Below, one piece after another: positions 8,730-17,071 of a DNA stretch of 37,619 bases. The DNA is from Spirochaetaceae bacterium (lineage in GTDB: Bacteria > Spirochaetota > Spirochaetia > DSM-27196 > SLST01). The number at the start of each line of letters is the position of its first letter. Position 1 is the stretch's first letter. The position numbers were made by a program, and so were the translations under genes. The notes beneath the pieces were generated by a model, which was not told where the DNA came from, searched no databases, and was given only the letters and a program-made list of their open reading frames with translations. The stretch covers positions 1 through 37,619 of the forward strand of contig RECL01000266.1 in the NCBI GenBank assembly GCA_007694025.1. The letters are read 5' to 3'.

Positions 8730-9415
8730 GCCGGCCCGGGCGCCCCTCTCCCAAGCACTCCCCGCTCGAGCACGTAGCGCGAATCGCCAAGCGCCGACAG
8801 CCGCTCATCGTGGGTTACCAGAACGAGCGTCGTCGCGTGCTCGCGAACAACCGTGAACAGAACTTCTTCGACGAGGGCGCTGTTGGCCGCGTCCAGGTTG
8901 CCCGTTGGCTCATCTGCAAGCAGCAGCCTCGGGTTGTTGATCAGCGCCCGGGCGAGCGCCGCGCGCTGGCGTTCACCGCCTGATAGCTGCGACGGAAAGT
9001 GGTGGAGCCGCTCCGACAGCCCGACTTCACCGAGCAGCTGCTCTGCGCGCTCCACTGCGTCGGCGCGCGGCTGTCCGCGCATGAACGCCGGGAGCATCAC
9101 GTTCTCAAGCGCCGTGAAGTCCTTCAGCAGGTGATGAAACTGGAAGATCAGACCCAGACTCGTGCTGCGATAGTCGGTAAGCTCGTCCTCCGACATCGCG
9201 TCCACGCGGTAGCCGCATGACTCGATCGTACCGGAGGAGACGCGGTCGAGCCCTCCAATCAGGTTCAGTAACGTGCTTTTACCGCTACCCGACGCACCGG
9301 TGACGACGTGTATACCGGCCTCGGAGAGCTCAAGATCGACGGTGTCCAGGACCCTGATCGTGGACTCCCCGCTCGCGTATTCCTTGGTGACCGACTTCAG
9401 CGCGACAATGCTCAT
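8726..9415 (-). CDS. lolD: LolD-type ABC ATPase
   Basis: 229 residues, typical of LolD/MacB-type ATPases. Walker A is GASGSGKST (40-48), Q-loop around IFQFHHLL (90-97), signature LSGGERQR (about 144-151) and Walker B LLLADEPTGNLD (about 164-175). It powers the two flanking permeases, with which it overlaps by ATGA on both sides. HHLLKDFTALENVMLP is typical of the LolD subfamily. Confidence 0.92.
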   Translation of the reverse strand: MSIVALKSVTKEYASGESTIRVLDTVDLELSEAGIHVVTGASGSGKSTLLNLIGGLDRVSSGTIESCGYRVDAMSEDELTDYRSTSLGLIFQFHHLLKDFTALENVMLPAFMRGQPRADAVERAEQLLGEVGLSERLHHFPSQLSGGERQRAALARALINNPRLLLADEPTGNLDAANSALVEEVLFTVVREHATTLVLVTHDERLSALGDSRYVLERGVLGRGAPGPA

Positions 9416-10707
9416 TCGTACCTCAATACTTCCGCCGGCGTGATGCGACCGGCCCGGCGCGATGCGCCGTACGCGGCGACTGTCGCCGACAGCACGGCCA
9501 CTACCGCGATGGTGACCACCTCGCCGGCTACCAGCACGGCGGGTACTTCGTCCAGGTAGAAGTACGACGGGCTGAACACCGAAAAGCCGCCGCCGTCGAC
9601 GCCCGCGCCGCTGACTGCACCGACCGCGACCGCAGCGGCGACCGACACCGCGTTGATCGCGCGTTCGACGAACGCGAAGATACGGTTGATGTTCGCGCTG
9701 ACGATCACCCCAAGGACCGTTCCGATCGTCGCCCCGGCGGCACCGATCCAGACGCCTTCGAACACGAACACGAGTTGGAGCGCAAGCGGTGACGCGCCGA
9801 GCGCTTTCAGGACGCCGATCTCCTCCGTCCGTTCCATCACGCTGCGACGAAGCGACTGGTAGATATTGACCGCAACGACCACGAAGATCAGCCCGATCAA
9901 CAGCATCATCAGCGTCTTCTCCAGACGAAGCGCGCCGAAGATCGCGCGGTTGTACTCGCGCCAGCTTTCGACAGAGGCATCGGGAAAGAGGTCGCGGATC
10001 CGCGCGGTCACAACCCGATCGGCAAAACGATCACGGAGCTTCACGCCAACGGTCCCGGCGGGCGTGCCGAGCAGCGACCGCGACGTGTCGAGCGACACGA
10101 AGCTCCACCCGGCGTCGTACTCCAGGAAGCCGGTCTTGAACACGCCAATCACGTCGAGCCGCGGAGAGACGAGCGCGGCCCCGGCCGCGGCACCCTGGAT
10201 CAGATCGAACCCGACAAGCTCAACGGTGTCACCCACGCGGGCTCCGATCCGCCGCGCGAGCTCCTCTCCGAGCACGACAGTGGACGGCTCATCGAGTGCG
10301 AACCGCCCCGAGACGATTTCGAGGCTCCGCGCGAATCCTTCGTCGTCCGAGCCGATCGTGTCGGGCACTCCCCGGACAACTGCCGCTACGGGATCGCGGA
10401 AGTACCCGGCGAGCAGGCTGTGCTGCTCGGCGAACGGTACGGCCGCACGAACTCCCGCAAGCGCGCCAATCTGGCGCGCAGCCGACACCGGATCGACGCC
10501 GGTGACCTGCACGTGGAAGCTACCTACTTCCAGGATGTCTTCGATCGTGCTGTGCTGGAAGCCGTTCATGACCGCAAGGACCGATATCAGAGTCATGACC
10601 CCTGCGGCAATTCCAAGAACCGACAGCACCCCCGCGGTGTGCCCTTTCTCCCGGCGCTTCGTGCGGAAGTGTCGTACTGAAACGAAGAGGATCCAGCGAC
10701 TCGTCAT
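9412..10707 (-). CDS. lolC: LolC/LolE-family ABC transporter permease
   Basis: 431 residues, first permease of the Lol-like unit. It has an N-terminal TM helix around 25-47 with the LolC-like stretch GIAAGVMTLISVLAVMNGFQ, a periplasmic domain (about 50-265) and three C-terminal TM segments (about 270-295, 320-345, 390-415). MERTEEIGVLKALGAS marks the ATPase contact. The start overlaps the stop of lolD's upstream neighbour at 10704 (ATGA), and its stop overlaps the lolD start. It is a paralogue of the gene at 7374-8729. Confidence 0.87.
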   Translation of the reverse strand: MTSRWILFVSVRHFRTKRREKGHTAGVLSVLGIAAGVMTLISVLAVMNGFQHSTIEDILEVGSFHVQVTGVDPVSAARQIGALAGVRAAVPFAEQHSLLAGYFRDPVAAVVRGVPDTIGSDDEGFARSLEIVSGRFALDEPSTVVLGEELARRIGARVGDTVELVGFDLIQGAAAGAALVSPRLDVIGVFKTGFLEYDAGWSFVSLDTSRSLLGTPAGTVGVKLRDRFADRVVTARIRDLFPDASVESWREYNRAIFGALRLEKTLMMLLIGLIFVVVAVNIYQSLRRSVMERTEEIGVLKALGASPLALQLVFVFEGVWIGAAGATIGTVLGVIVSANINRIFAFVERAINAVSVAAAVAVGAVSGAGVDGGGFSVFSPSYFYLDEVPAVLVAGEVVTIAVVAVLSATVAAYGASRRAGRITPAEVLRYE

Positions 10708-11684
10708 GACTGTCCGTCCGGGGTCGCGAACTCGCGCGTTCGAATCGCCTCCCCATCGCGGAGTACCGACTCGCGGATTCTGACCTGCCCCCGGAAGTAG
10801 ACGCGAAGCAGCGCCTCGTCACCGCGATGGATCGTCTCGGTACGCGTATAGTCGGCTCCGGGTTCGTGATCGACGACCAGAGTCAGCGCTCCGTCGCGGA
10901 ACACGCGCTCGGCGATCAGCACACCGGCCTCGTAGAAGAACCGGCGCACCAGAAGCCCGGCATCGGTTTCGCTGCGCTCTTCGACCAGCAGGTCGCCGTC
11001 AAAGACCCTGACAAGGGCCGACCTGACAGCCTCGGCCGCGCGGCTGGTGACCCCGACCAGGACACCTCGCTCGTTGTACTGCTCGACGGTGACCTCCCCG
11101 TCTCGGGTACGCGTGACGCTTCGAAGCGGTGAACCAGCGCCGTCGGCCCAGTAGTCGCGCTCCTCCTGCTCAAGGATCGCATCTGAGACGCGAACGCGGC
11201 GCAGCACCAGCCGACCAGCCCGGTCGAACCGGCTCTCCTCGATCGATCTGCCGGTATCGTGCCACTCCAGCACCATCCGCCCCGCCTCGTACCGGTAGGT
11301 GATCGTATCCCCGGAGCCGTCGTGGACGACCGACCGCAACGACCCGTCGGCCCAGTAGGAGTAACGCTCGGTGTACCGGATGGTTCCATCGGGCAACCCG
11401 ACGCGGCGCTCGGCAAGCACTCCATCCACAACGACGAAGTCGGTTCTCTCGATCTCGACTCCATCGCGAAACAGCACGTGCGTTTCACCGACTGCGCTCG
11501 CGTCGACGCGGATGATCCACTCGTGCGCGTCGATCTCGTCGGCGGCAATCGCGTCGCGCACAACGCCCATCGCGTTCGACGCGTAGAAGCTGCCTTCGTC
11601 GGCGATCAAGCCGCGCGCGAACAGCGCGACCAGCGCCAGGGCGCAGACGCCGCGGGTGGGGCCCGGACGGCGGAAACAGTTCAT
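10704..11684 (-). CDS. Secreted protein with YD/RHS-like beta repeats, function unknown
   Basis: 326 residues. The N-terminus (Arg-rich start, then ALALVALFARGLIADEG) looks like a Sec signal peptide with no lipobox. The rest is a run of short beta-hairpin-like units built around DG and Tyr, for example YSYWADGSLRSV, YRYEAGRMVLE, SRFDRAGRLVLRR and DYWADGAGSPLRSV. These resemble YD, RHS or YwqK-type repeats. I do not recognise a catalytic motif. It is coupled by ATGA overlaps to ftsY upstream and lolC downstream, so it is made with the lipoprotein export machinery and may act at the envelope. Confidence 0.8.
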   Translation of the reverse strand: MNCFRRPGPTRGVCALALVALFARGLIADEGSFYASNAMGVVRDAIAADEIDAHEWIIRVDASAVGETHVLFRDGVEIERTDFVVVDGVLAERRVGLPDGTIRYTERYSYWADGSLRSVVHDGSGDTITYRYEAGRMVLEWHDTGRSIEESRFDRAGRLVLRRVRVSDAILEQEERDYWADGAGSPLRSVTRTRDGEVTVEQYNERGVLVGVTSRAAEAVRSALVRVFDGDLLVEERSETDAGLLVRRFFYEAGVLIAERVFRDGALTLVVDHEPGADYTRTETIHRGDEALLRVYFRGQVRIRESVLRDGEAIRTREFATPDGQS

Positions 11685-12559
11685 GAAGGCGACACCAACT
11701 CCATCGCGTAATCTCCGGCGCGAAAGGGTCTGATATCGGTGTACGACTCACCGGTGCCCAGGAACACCGCGGGGATCCCGAGCTTTTCGGCTATCGGCAC
11801 CAGTATGCCACCGCGCGCAGTCGCGTCGTACTTCGCGAGCACGATCCCGTCGATCTTGACCGCGCCACTGAAGACCTCCGCCTGCTGAAGTCCGTTCTGA
11901 CCCGTCGTAGCGTCGATGACGAGCAGCTTGCGGTAGACTGCGTCGGGCGCCCGCGTCGCGACGATCCGGTCTATCTTGGCAAGCTCTTCCACCAGGTTCT
12001 TCTTCGTGTGCATCCGCCCCGCGGTGTCGGCCAGTACCAGCTGCTCCCCACGGTTGCGCGCGCTCTCGATCGCGTCGTAAATCACGGCCCCGGAGTCGGC
12101 TCCGGTCGCCTGTTTCACGATCCGGACACCGAGCCGGTCGGCGTGAATCGACAGCTGGTCGACTGCCGCCGCGCGAAAGGTATCTCCGGCGGCAAGACAG
12201 ATCCGGTCGGCCTGTCCCGACCGACGGAAGTGGTCGGCGAGCTTCGCGATCGTCGTCGTCTTGCCCACACCGTTGACACCGAGCACGAGCACCACGTTCA
12301 ACGCGTCGGGGGTCAGCACGAACGGATGCTCGATGACGGTCGACTCGATCCTGCGGCGTAGAATCGCGACCAGATCGCGATGATCCGACGCGGCCTCGAC
12401 CCGGCTCGCATCGCGGACCTCGTCGACCAGGCGCATCGCCATCGCCGCGCCCAGATCCGCCTCGATCAGCAACTCTTCGAGTTCCTCGTACGATTCCTCG
12501 GTTCCAAACCGCCCGCCGAACAGCTCGCGCAGACGGCTTGCGAGCCCACGCTTCTTCAT
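11681..12559 (-). CDS. ftsY: Signal recognition particle receptor FtsY
   Basis: 292 residues: a short FtsY with only the N and G domains and no acidic A domain. This GTPase docks SRP-ribosome complexes at the membrane. G1 is GVNGVGKTT (94-102), then DTFRAAAVDQL, G3 DTAGRMH and the closing GTGE. The G4 position reads AKYD where TKxD is usual; this conservative change keeps the Lys and Asp. The ATG at 12559 has AGGGAG at good spacing. The stop overlaps the next start (ATGA). Confidence 0.96.
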   Translation of the reverse strand: MKKRGLASRLRELFGGRFGTEESYEELEELLIEADLGAAMAMRLVDEVRDASRVEAASDHRDLVAILRRRIESTVIEHPFVLTPDALNVVLVLGVNGVGKTTTIAKLADHFRRSGQADRICLAAGDTFRAAAVDQLSIHADRLGVRIVKQATGADSGAVIYDAIESARNRGEQLVLADTAGRMHTKKNLVEELAKIDRIVATRAPDAVYRKLLVIDATTGQNGLQQAEVFSGAVKIDGIVLAKYDATARGGILVPIAEKLGIPAVFLGTGESYTDIRPFRAGDYAMELVSPS

Positions 12560-12580
12560 CGTTTCGCTCCCTGGACAATC

Positions 12581-14071
12581 TTACTGATTGTGGAACCCCT
12601 CTCCCACCGCGACGTAGTCGACGATGGTGAGCACCACGTTCGCGAGCAGCGCCGCATTGACCATCACGCCGCCGAGTGCCGACCAGTAGAGGATGTTGCC
12701 GGTCCGCACCATCCGCTGGTCCTCCTCAAACGACAGCCTCAGGATATCGGGTCCCGAGCGTACGCCAAGAATACTCTGGTACCCGCCCCAGAGCACGAGC
12801 GTGGCCGGCACGCTCACGACGAACCAGGTCAGCGACCGATAGAAGTCCGCACGCGTGCGGCGGATCTCCTGTCCCCAGTCGATCGAGTCGGGCAGCAGCG
12901 CGCGCGACACCACCGACGCGGTCGTCTGATCCACGACAAAGCGCGACTCCAGATACCCGTCGCGCGTCATGCGCACGGTGGAACTCCCCGGCGCAAACCG
13001 GTGGGTCACGGGAGTCGATCCGACCCAGACCGAATCGACGTAGACGTTCGCGCCCGACGGAGAGCTTTGAAGCCGGACCGGTCGCGCGGTCGACTCGGTC
13101 AGATCGATCCGCAGCGACGCCGCCTCGCCGGCTTCGAGCGTGATGCGTTGGACGACCGGGGCCCGTCCCGACGCAGACACGTGAAGCTCGTAGTCGCCCG
13201 GACGTGCGAACGGAATCCGCGCCGAACCGAGCCCGATCAGCGCCGAATCGACGCGGATCGCAGCGGATGATGGCGTGGCGATCACGTCGATCGCCCCCCA
13301 CGGCCGGCCGAGCAGGCTCGAAGCCACGGCGTCGGCCACATCGGCCGCGTCGGCGGCGATCTCCTCTGCCAGTCGCGTAACAACCGCGATCCGCTCGATC
13401 GTAGCAAGAAACGCGTGATACAGGTAGATGTCGATCACAACGTACCCGGCGATCTGTTCGGCGTATCCAAACACAAGCGCGTCAAGGTCGTCGCGCGCGG
13501 CCGCGTCGCGCAGCGGCCGGTCGTCGGCAAGCAGACTGTCGATGCCGGCGGGAATCGCGGGCAGGAGCCGCCCCGCCTCAAGCGCAGCGACGAACCCGAC
13601 CGGGCGCTCGCGCTCGATCGCAAGCGTGGGCTCCATCGACGCGAGCGTGTCGAACCGAAGGCGTGCGGCAGCCACCGCGTCGCGCGCCGCGCCGATCGCT
13701 GTCGCCGACGGGTTACGCTCGAAGGCGAGCCGGTCGCGACGCTCAACGGCGGCGCTCAACGTTCGTGCCGCGTCGCGGCGTGCCGCCTCGAGCCGCCGCG
13801 TACCGTACGCGACGACCTCCTGATCGGTCAGGGTGCGGGCATCGACCGCCCGGATCGACTCGTACAGAAGCAGGGGAAAGGTCGCTGCGACGAAGCGTCG
13901 CTCAACGGCAACACGGTCGGCCGACAGCGCAGCAACACCGACGCGGAAGACCGGGCGCTGCGGCGGCAGACCCGGATCGGGCTCTTTCGCGACGGCACCG
14001 ATCGCGAGCGCTCCAACGAGTGCGGCTACGCACGCGAACCGATTGAGGCTACGCAGGCACGCGTAGTGCAT
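12581..14071 (-). CDS. PEGA-domain membrane protein
   Basis: 496 residues. A signal peptide or TM (about 8-28) is followed by an Ala/Arg-rich helical region (about 45-250). Then come two PEGA-type beta domains: about 258-318 (IDVIATPSSAAIRVDSALIG) and about 330-385 (VRLQSSPSGANVYVDSVWVG). Two TM helices follow near the C-terminus (about 418-440 and 462-485). PEGA domains are surface or periplasmic modules; no enzymatic motif is seen. The ATG at 14071 has GGTGGAG just upstream and overlaps the receiver gene by 23 bases. A GTG one codon earlier is possible. Confidence 0.82.
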   Translation of the reverse strand: MHYACLRSLNRFACVAALVGALAIGAVAKEPDPGLPPQRPVFRVGVAALSADRVAVERRFVAATFPLLLYESIRAVDARTLTDQEVVAYGTRRLEAARRDAARTLSAAVERRDRLAFERNPSATAIGAARDAVAAARLRFDTLASMEPTLAIERERPVGFVAALEAGRLLPAIPAGIDSLLADDRPLRDAAARDDLDALVFGYAEQIAGYVVIDIYLYHAFLATIERIAVVTRLAEEIAADAADVADAVASSLLGRPWGAIDVIATPSSAAIRVDSALIGLGSARIPFARPGDYELHVSASGRAPVVQRITLEAGEAASLRIDLTESTARPVRLQSSPSGANVYVDSVWVGSTPVTHRFAPGSSTVRMTRDGYLESRFVVDQTTASVVSRALLPDSIDWGQEIRRTRADFYRSLTWFVVSVPATLVLWGGYQSILGVRSGPDILRLSFEEDQRMVRTGNILYWSALGGVMVNAALLANVVLTIVDYVAVGEGFHNQ

Positions 14072-14450
14072 CACGCTCCACCCTGTCGGCCGCGAGTACC
14101 TTCGATATCGCGCTGACGACGCGCTGCGGCGTGAACGGCTTCACGACGAAGTCGCGCGCACCGAGCTGGATCGCGCGAACGATCAGCTGCTGCTCGCCGA
14201 GCGCGCTGCACATGATCACCCGCGCGCGCGGTTCGAGCATCCTTATCTTGCGGAGCGTCGTTATCCCGTCCATCACGGGCATCGCTATGTCGAGCAGAAC
14301 CACGTCGGGTTCATGCACCAGGAAGCGGCGCAGCGCCGCACGGCCATCTTCGGCCTCCGCAACCACGTCGGCGCCGGCATCGCTCAGGATACCGCAGAGC
14401 AGTTCTCGCATGAACTGCAGGTCGTCGACGACGAGTACGCGGACCCTCAT
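14049..14450 (-). CDS. CheY-like single-domain response regulator
   Basis: 133 residues, a lone receiver domain. Acidic pair DD at about 9-10, phospho-acceptor Asp in LLDIAMP, switch Ser in MCSALG and invariant Lys in VVKPF are all present, so it should be phosphorylatable. It has no output domain; it could be a chemotaxis CheY or a regulator acting by protein contact. No histidine kinase is in the window. The ATG at 14450 has GGGAG close by and overlaps the prfB stop (ATGA). Confidence 0.93.
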   Translation of the reverse strand: MRVRVLVVDDLQFMRELLCGILSDAGADVVAEAEDGRAALRRFLVHEPDVVLLDIAMPVMDGITTLRKIRMLEPRARVIMCSALGEQQLIVRAIQLGARDFVVKPFTPQRVVSAISKVLAADRVERDALRVPA

Positions 14451-15551
14451 GCGCTCCCGTTCCACGAGAAGCGCAGGTATTCCTCGATAAACGGATCAAG
14501 GTCACCGTCCATGACCGCCTGGACGTTGCTGGTCTCGTGCTTGGTGCGGTGGTCCTTGACCATCGTGTACGGCTGAAACACGTACGACCGAATCTGATTG
14601 CCCCAGGAGATATCCTTCTTCTCGGCAGCGTCGGCGGCGTGCTCTGCATCCTGCTTCGCGCGGTAGAACTCGTAGAGTCGGCTCTTCAGCACCTTCATCG
14701 CGGTCGCCCGGTTCTTGTGCTGACTCCGCTCGTTCTGGCACTGGACGACGATACCCGAGTCGAAGTGCGTGATCCGCACAGCGCTGTCGGTCTTGTTGAC
14801 GTGCTGACCGCCGGCGCCGCTTGCGCGGTACGTGTCCACGCGAATGTCGTCGGGCTTGATATCGACCTCGATGTCGTCATCGATTACCGGGCTCACGTAG
14901 ACCGACGCAAACGACGTGTGTCGCCGACCGCTCGAGTCGAACGGACTGATGCGAACGAGCCGATGGATACCGGTCTCGCCCTTGAGATAGCCGTACGCGT
15001 AGTCGCCGTCGAGCTGGATCGTAACGCTCTTGATCCCGCCCTCTGCCTCCTGGATGTCGAGTAGCTCGTAGCGCATCGCGTTGCGGTCGGCCCAGCGTGT
15101 GTACGCGCGATAGAGCATGCTCACCCAGTCGCACGCCTCGGTGCCGCCGGCACCCGAGTGTATCGTGAAGAACGCGTTCGACGCGTCGAATCGATCAGAC
15201 AGCAGTTCCAGGACTTCGAGCCGGTCGAAGACGCGCTGCTGCTCGGCAAGGCCATCGCGGATTTCCCGCTCCAGGTCACCACTCTTTTCGGCGATCGCAA
15301 GCTCCAGGAGTTCGGCGAGCTCGTCGGTCTCAGAGACAAGCCGCTCCCACGGTTCGAGGCGATCCTTCGTGCGCTTCAGTTGCGTCATCACCCGCTCGGC
15401 TTCCTCACGGTTATCCCAGAGGCTCGGGTCAGCGGTGCGATGTTCAAGGTCGGCGATCTCGGACTTCAACCTATCCGAGTCAAAGATGCCTCCAGGTGTC
15501 CAAAACTCGCTTTCTGAGGTCCCGAATCGGCGTGACAAGTTCTTCGAGCAT
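14447..15551 (-). CDS. prfB: Peptide chain release factor 2, expressed by programmed +1 frameshift
   Basis: RF2 releases polypeptides at UGA and UAA. The first frame runs from ATG 15551 (GGAGG 4 bases upstream) for 23 codons to an in-frame TGA at 15482-15480. A +1 shift at CTT-TGA-C continues in the second frame from GAC (15481) to the stop at 14447, giving about 367 residues. The class-specific SPF tripeptide (RISPFDSSGR) and the GGQ loop (GAGGQHVNKTDSAVR) are present, so this is RF2, not RF1. The stop overlaps the CheY-like start (ATGA). Confidence 0.96.
15479..15494 (-). promoter_or_regulatory. prfB autoregulatory frameshift site
   Basis: The minus strand reads TGGAGGCATCTTTGAC. A Shine-Dalgarno-like GGAGG lies 3 bases before CTT, followed by the in-frame TGA and C. 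This spacing and slip codon match the known RF2 frameshift signal. Low RF2 makes the ribosome pause at UGA and slip forward, so RF2 controls its own synthesis. Confidence 0.95.
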
Positions 15552-15571
15552 ATTGCCTCCGGTCTTCCGGG

Positions 15572-15600
15572 AGTATAGTGAATGGGGCGCGCCGAGTCAC
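15572..15600 (-). promoter_or_regulatory. Candidate promoter for the prfB operon
   Basis: The minus strand reads GTGACT (15600-15595), 17 bases, then TATACT (15577-15572). RNA would start about 14 bases before the prfB ATG, leaving room for its GGAGG. It is the only clear promoter-like site at the head of the long minus-strand gene chain. Confidence 0.5.
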
Positions 15601-15616
15601 CCCGCGGGGAGTACTG

Positions 15617-15646
15617 TTGCGGGCGACCCGATGTACCGATTATTAT
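15617..15646 (+). promoter_or_regulatory. Candidate promoter, start codon 6 bases beyond the -10 box
   Basis: TTGCGG (15617-15622), an 18-base spacer and TATTAT (15641-15646), followed by 6 bases and the ATG at 15653. There is no Shine-Dalgarno sequence. This geometry predicts a leaderless transcript. Confidence 0.45.
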
Positions 15647-15652
15647 GAGTGA

Positions 15653-17071
15653 ATGGTGAACCGCCGGCTCTCCACGACCCGTCAACTCCTCTTTCTTGCG
15701 CTCATCGCAGCACTGACGGGCATCGTATCAGCGCAGACCTCCGGCACAGCGGATCAGAGCCGGTCGACGATGGTCGCGCGACTGCGCGTTTCTATTCGAG
15801 AGCCGCAGATACGGCTCTCATGGGTGCCCGCCGACACCGCGGGCAACACGATCGTGTACCGCTCGACCACCGAGTTCGCAGACGACTCGTTCGAGCACGC
15901 GGAAGTCGTCGGTATAGTGGCAGCGGACGTATCGTCGTTCATCGACGTACCGCCGCAGGCGGGGTCGTATCACTACGCGGTCGTCGCGACCGACGCCGAC
16001 GGAACGCCCTTCCGGTCGATTGTTCCGGGGCGCAACTCAACACTGCGTCCGGTCGAGATCGCCGGACCGCCCGAGCTCGACGGTCCGGCGCGGATCACGT
16101 CGATCGCCGCAATAGCAACGCCTGAGGGCGCGGTCACCATCGCGATCGGCGCCGACCGGACCGACCGGATGATCGCGGTGTACCGGTCGACATCGCCGAT
16201 TCGGGTCGCGACAGACCTGGCCGGGGCGTCTATGTTCCGGCGTATCGACTCGCGGCTGGGGTCGATCGACGACCTGCCGGTACCCGGGATCGGGTACTAC
16301 TACGCGGCATTCGATGCGCAAGAGGTTCTCGACGGCACCGTGACGGTACGACCCGGAGAAAACGCGACGGTTCAGTCGGTTACGATCCCTCTGCCGGAGT
16401 CGGCTCGTCCGCCGACGCCGCGACCGGCCCCGGCGCGCGTAGCCGAACCGGCGGCGCCCGATAGCGACGTTGACGCCGACGGACGGCTCGCACCCGAACC
16501 TGACGCCGCACCCGAACCTGGAGTCGCGCCCCAACCGGAGGTCGACGCCGTGCAGCCGCCGACGGTCGTGACGCGGGGTATTCCACTGCCGTTCCTGCGG
16601 CCGCAGGCGGGCTTCACGACGGGAACCGCGCTGAGCGACCCGCGGCGGTTCCTGCCGGAGCCGGTTGCGGTTAGTGTCGATACCGAGCGCGCGATCGGCC
16701 GACTGATGGAACGAAGCGTGCCGGTCACGATACCCGAGGGCCCCCCGATTCTGCGCGAAGACCGTCTGGCCGATCCACAGGGCATCGAGTACAGGTTGCG
16801 AACGATCATCGACGGCCCGATCAGGCTCTTCGCGTGGGAAGAGGCGATCGAACAGATCGACGCGCTCGCGTCGCTACCGCTGCCGTCTGATCTGCGCGCG
16901 CGGACGCATTACTATCGGGGCCGGGCGCTGCATGCGATCGGCGAGCGGCGTGAGGCTCTGCTGGAGTTCCTGGTAGCCAGGGAGTACCACTACGCGGAGT
17001 CGCAGGCATGGATCCGCGTCATTCTGGCCGAACTCGCCGGTTCGGCTACAGCTTCTCAAACCGGATTCTGA
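15653..17071 (+). CDS. Secreted protein with two FN3-like domains and a Pro-rich linker
   Basis: 472 residues, not a family I can name. The signal peptide is clear (hydrophobic to about residue 25, then SAQT). Residues about 40-135 and 145-250 look like two fibronectin-III-like beta domains: LSWVPADTAGNTIVYRSTTE in the first is echoed by IAVYRSTSPI in the second, and YHYAVVATDADG by YYYAAFDAQEV. A Pro/Ala/Glu-rich linker follows (about 253-305). The C-terminal about 110 residues are helical with a TPR-like stretch (HYYRGRALHAIGERREALLEF). Probably periplasmic or surface-located. Its last 26 bases overlap the convergent GH57 gene. Confidence 0.78.
   Translation: MVNRRLSTTRQLLFLALIAALTGIVSAQTSGTADQSRSTMVARLRVSIREPQIRLSWVPADTAGNTIVYRSTTEFADDSFEHAEVVGIVAADVSSFIDVPPQAGSYHYAVVATDADGTPFRSIVPGRNSTLRPVEIAGPPELDGPARITSIAAIATPEGAVTIAIGADRTDRMIAVYRSTSPIRVATDLAGASMFRRIDSRLGSIDDLPVPGIGYYYAAFDAQEVLDGTVTVRPGENATVQSVTIPLPESARPPTPRPAPARVAEPAAPDSDVDADGRLAPEPDAAPEPGVAPQPEVDAVQPPTVVTRGIPLPFLRPQAGFTTGTALSDPRRFLPEPVAVSVDTERAIGRLMERSVPVTIPEGPPILREDRLADPQGIEYRLRTIIDGPIRLFAWEEAIEQIDALASLPLPSDLRARTHYYRGRALHAIGERREALLEFLVAREYHYAESQAWIRVILAELAGSATASQTGF

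Noticed and set aside
7374-10707. FtsE/FtsX cell-division transporter
   Set aside because: Two paralogous permeases with large periplasmic domains flank the ATPase, the Lol layout; FtsX is shorter and occurs once.
15552-15685. A single-frame RF2 starting upstream at 15685
   Set aside because: The residues in that frame before the shift site do not resemble RF2, while the zero-frame leader has a ribosome site and the canonical CTT-TGA-C signal.
17046-17071. The 26-base antisense overlap of the FN3-like and GH57 genes as a regulatory feature
   Set aside because: Short convergent overlaps are common in compact genomes; nothing else points to regulation.
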